Positions 6,894-12,998 of a stretch of 16,175 bases of DNA are shown in pieces. Position 1 is the stretch's first letter, and every line of letters begins with the position of its first letter. Source of the DNA: CAZUGO01 sp964619935 (GTDB lineage: Bacteria; Planctomycetota; Phycisphaerae; UBA1845; CAIVHJ01). The notes beneath the pieces are model-generated. The model saw nothing but the letters and a program-made list of their open reading frames with translations, was not told where the DNA came from and searched no databases. The translations under genes were made by a program, and so were the position numbers. The stretch covers positions 1 through 16,175 of the forward strand of contig CAZUGO010000052.1 of the NCBI GenBank assembly GCA_964619935.1. The letters are read 5' to 3'.

Positions 6894-8336
6894 ATGAGAC
6901 GACGCGATTTTCTTGCCGCTGCGGCGGCCGCTTCGATCTGCTCGGACCGCTGGCTGCGGCGGGCATACGGTCAGAACCCCTCCAAACCCCTTCCGCGGGT
7001 CGGCGGACCCGGCTATGCCTCCCCGGCAGAGGCCATTCGCGCCGAGCGTGAGCAGTTGCTGTACGTGGTGGCGTTGTACGTCGGCACCGAAGTCAAGAAA
7101 CCGGACTACCTGGCCACCGTCGACGTCGATCCAAGATCGCCGACCTACTCCCAGGTTATCCATCGTCTGCCCATGCCGAACATCGGCGACGAGCTGCACC
7201 ACTTCGGCTGGAACGCCTGTAGCAGTTGCCACGGCGATTCGCAGAAGCACCGGCGGTTTCTGCTGGTGCCCGGCTTGCAGTCCTCCCGGATCCACATCAT
7301 CGATACCGCCGATCCGCGGGCCCCCAAGCTGCACAAGGTCATCGAACCCGAAACGGTCAAGCGCACCAATCTGAGCGCCCCGCACACGGTGCACTGCCTG
7401 GGCACCGGTGAGATCATGATCTCGATGCTGGGTGACGCTCAGGGCAACGGACCCGGCGGCTTCCTGATGCTCGATGACGCCTTCAACATCAAGGGTCGCT
7501 GGGAACGCAGCACCGCCGGGATGCACTACAATTACGATTTCTGGTATCAGCCGCGGCACAACGTCATGGTCAGCACCGAGTGGGCTGCCCCCAAAACTTT
7601 CGGCCCGGGCTTTGATCCCCAGGAGGCCCATGCCGGCAAGTATGGGCGGCACATTCATTTCTGGGACTGGAAGCAGCGCGAAATCGTTCACAGTCAGGAC
7701 TTGGGCGAGACCGGGCTGATCCCGCTGGAAGTCCGGTTCCTGCACGACCCCGACAGCACCCACGGGTTCGTGGGCGCGGCGCTGTCCAGCACCATGTGGC
7801 ATTTCGACAAACAGGGCAGCCGCTGGAATGCTCAGAAAGTGATCGCGGTCGACGCCGTCGAAAAGGAAGGCTGGCCGTTCCCGGTGCCCGGATTGATTAC
7901 CGACCTGGTGGTCTCTATGGACGATCGCTTCCTGTATTTTTCGAACTGGTTGCACGGCGATCTGCGGCAGTATGACATCCGCAATCCCGCCGCGCCGCGC
8001 CTCACCGGACAGGTGTGGTGCGGCGGCGTGCTCGGCAGGGCCCAGACGCTGGGCGCTCACGCCCTGCGCGGCGGCCCCCAGATGCTCCAGATCAGCCTCG
8101 ACGGCCGGCGGCTCTACGTGACCAATTCGCTGTTCAGCTCTTGGGACAACCAGTTTTATCCCGACATGGCCCGCCAGGGCTCCCATATTCTGCAGATCGA
8201 TTGCGATCCCGTCGACGGCGGGATGAAGATCAATGAGAACTTCTTTGTCGATTTCGGCGCCGAACCGCAAGGCCCGGCCCGGGCGCACGAGATCCGCTAC
8301 CCAGGCGGCGATTGTACATCTGACATTTTCACCTGA
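6894..8336 (+). CDS. Tat-exported selenium-binding protein / methanethiol oxidase family (SBP56)
   Basis: The predicted protein has 480 residues. The start at ATG 6894 is chosen because GGAG (6882-6885) lies 8 bases upstream and the protein then begins with a twin-arginine signal (MRRRDFLAAAAAAS). The body matches the SBP56/SELENBP1 family throughout: ELHHFGWNACSSCHG with His102, His103, Cys109, Cys112 and His113, then HTVHCLGTGE, STEWAAPK, GRHIHFWDWK, LEVRFLHDP, DDRFLYFSNWLHGDLRQYD, and GGPQMLQISLDGRRLYVTNS. The length suits the usual 460-475 residues plus a leader. Characterised members (human SELENBP1, Hyphomicrobium MtoX) oxidise methanethiol to formaldehyde, hydrogen sulfide and hydrogen peroxide; MtoX is a periplasmic copper enzyme. 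The Tat signal agrees with folding before export. No SCO1/SenC- or MauG-like maturation gene is in this window. Substrate is inferred from the family. Confidence 0.93.
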   Translation: MRRRDFLAAAAAASICSDRWLRRAYGQNPSKPLPRVGGPGYASPAEAIRAEREQLLYVVALYVGTEVKKPDYLATVDVDPRSPTYSQVIHRLPMPNIGDELHHFGWNACSSCHGDSQKHRRFLLVPGLQSSRIHIIDTADPRAPKLHKVIEPETVKRTNLSAPHTVHCLGTGEIMISMLGDAQGNGPGGFLMLDDAFNIKGRWERSTAGMHYNYDFWYQPRHNVMVSTEWAAPKTFGPGFDPQEAHAGKYGRHIHFWDWKQREIVHSQDLGETGLIPLEVRFLHDPDSTHGFVGAALSSTMWHFDKQGSRWNAQKVIAVDAVEKEGWPFPVPGLITDLVVSMDDRFLYFSNWLHGDLRQYDIRNPAAPRLTGQVWCGGVLGRAQTLGAHALRGGPQMLQISLDGRRLYVTNSLFSSWDNQFYPDMARQGSHILQIDCDPVDGGMKINENFFVDFGAEPQGPARAHEIRYPGGDCTSDIFT

Positions 8337-8425
8337 GTGCCGCCAGGCCGGTCTGGGGCGGAATGCCCGCTGCGGGGGGCCGCACCCCTCCCGGGGCCTC
8401 GCGGCTGGAATCCGGCTGAGTCATG
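8337..8425. other. Short convergent intergenic region
   Basis: These bases lie between the stop of the SBP56 gene and the terminator of the convergent tyrosinase-like gene. I see no gene. A terminator specific to the plus-strand gene is not evident, because the hairpin beyond it has its T-run only in the minus-strand direction. Confidence 0.5.
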
Positions 8426-8463
8426 AAAAAGGCCCCCATCCTCTGAGCCAGAGGACGGGGGCC
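8426..8463 (-). terminator. Rho-independent terminator of the tyrosinase-like gene
   Basis: On the minus strand, GGCCCCCGTCCTCTG - GCT - CAGAGGATGGGGGCC forms a 15-bp stem (one G-U pair in RNA) with a 3-base loop, followed at once by TTTTTC. It begins 28 bases after the stop codon at 8492-8494. The plus strand lacks a T-run after the stem, so the direction is minus. Confidence 0.88.
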
Positions 8464-8491
8464 GGCGAGTCACATCAGCATATCCGGGCGA

Positions 8492-11400
8492 CTAGTGGCA
8501 CGGACCCCAGGCTCCCAGCAACTGCGCCAAGTCGGCCGCATCGACCCCACCGCTGCCATTCAAGTCCGCACAGCAGGGCGTGGCCCCGCTGCACCCGGGC
8601 ATGCCCCAGGCACCCAGCAACTGGGCCAGGTCGGCGGCGTTGACCGTCCCGTCCTCGTTAAGGTCAGCGGCACACATCGGGCAGGGAAGTTCGACCGGCG
8701 GTTCCGCAACCCGCAACCGGATCTGTCCGCGGTTGGCATCGCCAACCGTTGACAACTGCACGTAATACCGTCCCGGCGCCGGATCGTAATACTCCAAGTA
8801 GCCGTAGGCACCGTAGCCCTGGTCCTCCTCCGAGTACTCCTCGTAGTGATTATCGCCGCAGGCCACCTCCTCCAGCCCGTCGCAGCCATAGGGGTCGTTT
8901 GGATAATTGGGTGCGTAGTACAGGGCAATCCGCGTGTCACCCGCGTAGCCGCCAAGTGCATAGTCGTCGTAGGTTGCCGCGGTGTAGAGTCCGATGGACT
9001 GGGTCGTCGGCTGCGGTGGCACGTCGTAGGAATACCAGATCGTTCCGCTGCCGTACGGTGGGAAGAATACCTGGTGGTCGTGACAGGTATAGGGCGGATC
9101 GGAGTACTGCGCGTAACCCGGATCGTTGGAGATCGACAGCGACCAGCTCAACAGCACGCCGAGATCCCCGGGCCCCATATCGCGGACCCTGATAATCCAG
9201 GGGCCGAACTTGTCCATCCCGTCGAAGGCGCTCAACGGCTCGTTTGGCGTGTAGTTGGGCGGCGAGGTCAGGTTTGGCGTGCACTGCAACTCGATGGCTG
9301 ATGTGCCCTCGTCGTCAAGAACGATGTTGTTGTAATTCTCCTGGTTGCAGCCGAATGGTGGACCCAGATGGCACGGGTCGCCCATTGACTCCGCACCCGG
9401 CCGGGCAATCAGACTGACCACCGCGCCGCCATGTTCCAACTCCACGCACAAGTCGCCCACGAAGCTGTGCAGGATGGTCAGGTCGACGTTCACATCCTGG
9501 ATGGCACCCGGCTCTGTCACCTCAATCAAGTGGTTAATGCCGCCGGGATTGTTGTCCGGAATCTGCAGGTTGGGCATGGCGCTGTAGCTGCGCACCTCAT
9601 AAGAGTCGCCGTCCGTGGTGTAGGCGTAGGAGTTGTCGGTATACTCGGCGGGCAACTCGTAATACTCCGAACCGGGTTCGTAGTAGTCGGGGTAGTCGTA
9701 CGGAATCGCGTAAGCGTTGTAGCACTCGTCGTTGGGTGGCGGCGGCGGGCACTCCAGCCCCAGGCACGAAACGCCGACGCCCTGGAAGATACCGGGCTCC
9801 AACAAGCAGTCGAAATCGCTGAGCATCAGGCAGCCCCCATCCCGGAGGCAGCAGGCACCCGGCGGCGATGGGCACTCCGCGGCCGCACATACCGTGCCGG
9901 GCCCCCAGAAGGTATCGGGCGCGGGGCAGGCCCCCGGCGGCACACCATCCGTACAGGCACCGCCGGCGTGGCAGCAGGCCCCGGCATTCGTGGGATTGAT
10001 CCGGACGTCCAACGCATCCAGGTCGTCCGCCGGCAGCAGCCCCAGCGACGCGGCGGTCCGGGTCACCAGACCGGCCGGGCACGGGGCGCCGGTGTTGTAT
10101 ACCCGGCAGAGGATATCAGCGGGCGAGTTCGCCCCCAGCGCGGGGCTGCCAGCCGCCAGTGAGTAGTAAATTTCGTCGCCCGCGGTCAGCGTTTCGGAGG
10201 AATCAACGTCCACCATCACCAAGGCGTCCAGTTCATTCCCTGCGGCCGCCAGCCCCAAGGTGGCGGCACTGACATCGATCACCAGGGCCCCATCTGCGTT
10301 GAACCGCAGGATATCGTTGGGCCCGACCAGGGTGCCGCCCGCCTCAACCCCGAACGTCGAACCGGAGCGCAGAGAGAACCACTGGCGGGGCCGATGGGCA
10401 ATGCCGGGACGATCGTAATCGTTGGTCGCCTGCACGCGCTTTTGCTGGTCCACCTCCAAGCCTTCCAGGTTGTCGGACGCGGCAGCGGCCAGGCCGAGCT
10501 GGAATTCTGCCCGGTATAAAGTGTTCGTTCCCGGGCCGGACGCAAATACATCACCCCCCTTGACCGCCTGGGCCAGGACCGCGCTGCCGGCGGCCCCCGT
10601 GGAGCCCGGCGTCACTGAGAAATACCACTCGGTTGCCGGAGGATTCAGAATGGTCCAGGCATCCACGTCCCAGCCGTTCAGTGTGTTCCATTCGCGGACC
10701 CCATAGTGGTACAGCAGATTGCGGTTGGTGCTGTTGTTGTCCGCGATGTAGAGGTCCGAGCCGATCCGCGGGATGGCCCCGTATTGATTCGCCCCGGGAG
10801 CCGCGTTTCCTTGATAGACGTCCGCTTGCCGCCGCCGATGCAGCGCACTTCCAGTGCCGCCGACGCCAACGGCGGACGGTGCCACGCTGAAGAAAATAGG
10901 GGTTCCCGTGTTGTTCAGCAGTTGGTATTGCCCGACCGCCCAGTCAGCATAGATGTTGTCGATGTTCTTGTGCCATTGAAAAAACGCCCCGTCCCGTGTC
11001 GCATTGAACGTGCTGAGCATGTCGCCCCCGCCATCGTGGACGCCGATGCTCACGTGTCCGTTGCCGTGGAACAGGCTATCCAGATCCATCCCCACGCCAA
11101 TATCGGTGTTGGCGTGGAAGGTGGGGTTTCGGAGGCGCAGGGTCGCCGGGCGCGGGGTCCAAGCGGTCGGGGCTCCCCCGCCGCACCCCAGCGTGATGTC
11201 GCAGCCGGCTGGCCGGGCAAACAGATTCAGGCTGGTGTGGCCAAACTTCAACATGGACCCGGGCTGAGCGAAAACCGGAACCACAGCGTCCTCGGGTGGA
11301 CCCGCAGGAACGCAAATGTCGTACAGCCGATAATCGTCCGACTGGCCCAGGAACTCGCGGTGGAACTCGACGAACTCCAGCCCCATCGTCGCACCGAATC

Positions 11401-11638
11401 CGATGGTGTGCCACTGTCCGTGCTCGTCCTGAATGGTGGGGCCGGCCAAACCCGGGCACCACCCCGCGTTCGGAATGTAGCACTGCTCCACCGGCGATCC
11501 GTTGGCGATGCGGCCACCCGCAATGGCGAACAGCACCACAGGCACGCAGGTCCAATGACGTGCCTTCCATTGTCTTCCGTCGGCGGAACCCACTTGCAGT
11601 CGTTTCATCGAACAGGCGTTTCGCAACCTCGCAGTCAT
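8492..11638 (-). CDS. Tyrosinase-like modular protein with P domain, Tyr-rich segments and dockerin-like tail
   Basis: The protein has 1048 residues. The start ATG (11636-11638) is supported by GAGGAG at 11646-11651, 7 bases away, and a signal peptide with a long n-region (hydrophobic WTCVPVVLFAIAGG, about residues 29-42). Residues about 67-233 are tyrosinase-like: FVEFHREFLGQSD (His93) resembles the CuA signature, His191 and His195 (FHGNGH) plus GAFFQWHKNIDNIYADW (His223) resemble CuB. Residues 247-546 hold four beta-rich repeats (FSV-x-GS...LGL...DDLDAL). Two GACC Cys modules follow (552-630), then a Tyr-rich segment (639-685), a P domain (about 686-838: SFVGDLCVELEHGG, NEPLSAFDGMD), a second Tyr-rich region (842-959) and a duplicated dockerin-like tail (989-1048). 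Tyrosinases oxidise phenols to o-quinones with type-3 copper; activity here is uncertain because the CuA half is abnormal. The gene is monocistronic, convergent with the SBP56 gene. Confidence 0.88.
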   Translation of the reverse strand: MTARLRNACSMKRLQVGSADGRQWKARHWTCVPVVLFAIAGGRIANGSPVEQCYIPNAGWCPGLAGPTIQDEHGQWHTIGFGATMGLEFVEFHREFLGQSDDYRLYDICVPAGPPEDAVVPVFAQPGSMLKFGHTSLNLFARPAGCDITLGCGGGAPTAWTPRPATLRLRNPTFHANTDIGVGMDLDSLFHGNGHVSIGVHDGGGDMLSTFNATRDGAFFQWHKNIDNIYADWAVGQYQLLNNTGTPIFFSVAPSAVGVGGTGSALHRRRQADVYQGNAAPGANQYGAIPRIGSDLYIADNNSTNRNLLYHYGVREWNTLNGWDVDAWTILNPPATEWYFSVTPGSTGAAGSAVLAQAVKGGDVFASGPGTNTLYRAEFQLGLAAAASDNLEGLEVDQQKRVQATNDYDRPGIAHRPRQWFSLRSGSTFGVEAGGTLVGPNDILRFNADGALVIDVSAATLGLAAAGNELDALVMVDVDSSETLTAGDEIYYSLAAGSPALGANSPADILCRVYNTGAPCPAGLVTRTAASLGLLPADDLDALDVRINPTNAGACCHAGGACTDGVPPGACPAPDTFWGPGTVCAAAECPSPPGACCLRDGGCLMLSDFDCLLEPGIFQGVGVSCLGLECPPPPPNDECYNAYAIPYDYPDYYEPGSEYYELPAEYTDNSYAYTTDGDSYEVRSYSAMPNLQIPDNNPGGINHLIEVTEPGAIQDVNVDLTILHSFVGDLCVELEHGGAVVSLIARPGAESMGDPCHLGPPFGCNQENYNNIVLDDEGTSAIELQCTPNLTSPPNYTPNEPLSAFDGMDKFGPWIIRVRDMGPGDLGVLLSWSLSISNDPGYAQYSDPPYTCHDHQVFFPPYGSGTIWYSYDVPPQPTTQSIGLYTAATYDDYALGGYAGDTRIALYYAPNYPNDPYGCDGLEEVACGDNHYEEYSEEDQGYGAYGYLEYYDPAPGRYYVQLSTVGDANRGQIRLRVAEPPVELPCPMCAADLNEDGTVNAADLAQLLGAWGMPGCSGATPCCADLNGSGGVDAADLAQLLGAWGPCH
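8495..8674 (-). repeat. Duplicated dockerin-like units at the tyrosinase-like C-terminus
   Basis: The two units read ADLNEDGTVNAADLAQLLGA and ADLNGSGGVDAADLAQLLGA, 33 codons apart and separated by a Cys-rich linker (MPGCSGATPCC). They are clearly related to the tail of the protein at 3916-6708. The second unit has lost the middle Asp of the loop (NGSGGVD instead of NxDGxVN), so one Ca site may be weaker. Confidence 0.8.
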
Positions 11639-12650
11639 TGGACTTCTCCTCTTGTGTTGGGGCCGACCCTTACGATGCGCAAGACCACAATCTCATGGAC
11701 CGACCGGCGGTTCGAGTATCGCCGGCCTTCACCAATGCGGCGCGGGTTCGGAGCGAATGCCAGAGGAACGTGCCGGCCGCGCGGGACCGATGTGGATGAA
11801 GATGGCGGGCCTCCTCCCTGCCTGCGATCACTAGACCATCGGCAAGGACCCGTGTCAATGCAGAAGGCACCTTCGCATGCCTTGAAGGATTCGTGCGCTC
11901 GCCGCCATCTACTCAATCTGTGTGAGCCCCGCTAAATCAAGGCTGAACAGCGGCGCCTCCGCACCCAGGCTGATAAACCGATCCGGCGAAAGGCGCAACT
12001 CCACCACTCCAACTGGGTTACCCTTACCTGAGCTTTGAATGGGATCAGCACGGGTTGGTTCCATCCGCACTTTACGCAACCGTGGCGGCAATCGGGAAGC
12101 GGAAGGGAGCCGGGCTCGTCAGGACAGCTCGCCGATCGAGCCGGCGGGCGATCTCCCCACCGCACTCTTGTTGCGTCGTCAATTGGATTTCGGGTGAAAG
12201 CGATCCAGGTGCCCGGATTCTTCTCGGGGCCCCGAAGCCGCGTGCGGAACTGTGACCTGCAAGACAATCATCGTGGTTCTGACCGGGGCGGCTATTGCGA
12301 CAACCGACCTGCGAGTCAGCATGATTAATTCGGCCTCGTCTCCGCAACTCCCGACAGGCACTACGCGGGCTTTGCGATGACCCACGATCGGTTCATCCAA
12401 TCACGGCGAGTCCTATCCTATCGCTCTTATCCGTGGGTTGCTATCCCGATCCCACGGCAAGCCATTTCACGAGCGCTCCGGCGTCCAGCCACCTACCGCC
12501 CGCCAAGAGATCCTGCGGTCGCATCATTGGAATAACGGGGCATGGGGCGCTCCTGGGCTGTGAGGATCCAGATCGCTCGCAGGCCAGGATAGCCGCCCGG
12601 TCAAGAATGGTTCTCGTGTGCGAAGCGTCGGACCACGGGCAGTGGGCATC
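11639..12650. other. About 1 kb without a convincing gene
   Basis: This stretch carries many overlapping open frames but none with a recognisable family. The most protein-like is on the minus strand at about 11909-12091 (TTG start, roughly 60 residues ending FSLDLAGLTQIE before TAG), with no ribosome binding site; it may be a gene remnant. Two inverted repeats are visible: CCGGCG/CGCCGG at 11704-11725 (10-base loop) and CCGTGGG/CCCACGG at 12431-12457 (13-base loop), neither followed by a T-run. The promoter of the tyrosinase-like gene should lie at the left end, but I cannot place it. Confidence 0.5.
11646..11651 (-). promoter_or_regulatory. Ribosome binding site of the tyrosinase-like gene
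   Basis: GAGGAG on the minus strand sits 7 bases before the ATG at 11638 and selects this start over the internal in-frame Met at residue 11. Confidence 0.7.
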
Positions 12651-12804
12651 TCTATCACGGACGGTCCGATTGAACCGGACGATCATGTTCCGGCGGTCTG
12701 TCGGTATGTCGCGCGTAACGCTCTTCGGGCTCGCCTGGTTTGGAGCGCGGAGAATTGGCGGTGGTGCAGCCTGTGGAGGTGTGTTCATTGTGCCGACGAA
12801 CCGG
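12651..12804 (+). pseudogene. Remnant of a REP-associated (Y1-type) transposase
   Basis: In the frame starting at 12618, residues read EPDDHVPAVCRYVARNALRA, then RLVWSAENWRWCSLWR. This closely resembles the late part of REP-associated tyrosine transposases (family pattern: DDH-x-x-x-V-x-RYVERNPLRAGLV-x-x-AEDWRWSSLWR). Only about 45-50 residues are recognisable. The catalytic HUH His pair and Tyr that should lie upstream are absent from all frames I checked, and the frame runs out in CVHCADEPGRKKRAPDCS. It is therefore a decayed fragment, in IS200/IS605-like superfamily terms. Confidence 0.65.
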
Positions 12805-12845
12805 GAAGAAAAAAAAGGGCTCCTGACTGCTCCTGACCCCTTTAG
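12805..12845. repeat. A-run plus tandem GCTCCTGAC motif next to the transposase remnant
   Basis: A run of eight A (12809-12816) is followed by two near-identical 10-bp units, GCTCCTGACT (12820-12829) and GCTCCTGACC (12830-12839), then CCCTTTAG. The whole has an imperfect AAAGGG...CCCTTT symmetry. The position directly after the transposase remnant suggests a REP-like end of that element; this is inference. Confidence 0.45.
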
Positions 12846-12984
12846 TCAGATTGGATCGAAACCCCTGGCAATTTCGCTCATGATCTGCTAGCATGGTCGA
12901 CTCCGGAGAGATCATCCCTGGCTTGATTCTGAGCCCTGGGTTCGCACCCGCAGGTGTGTAGTTGGTGACGCTGCACGCTTGTCA

Positions 12985-12991
12985 AAGGAGG
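12985..12991 (+). promoter_or_regulatory. Strong ribosome binding site fixing a GTG start
   Basis: AAGGAGG ends 7 bases before GTG 12999. It supports the non-ATG start, which is followed directly by a lipoprotein signal peptide. Confidence 0.75.
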
Positions 12992-12998
12992 CAAACAC

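Noticed and set aside
6420..8288. 622-residue minus-strand frame opposite the SBP56 gene
   Set aside because: The plus strand matches the SBP56 family along its whole length; the antisense frame shows no family motif.
11704..11725. Possible tRNA T-arm (GGTTCGAGTATCGCC)
   Set aside because: The stem-loop has the wrong geometry (6-bp stem, 10-base loop), and no acceptor, D or anticodon arms can be built around it.
10706..11935. 409-residue plus-strand frame opposite the tyrosinase-like gene
   Set aside because: It is the antisense shadow of a gene with clear domains, signal peptide, ribosome site and terminator; its own sequence matches no family and has an Arg/Pro-rich shadow composition.
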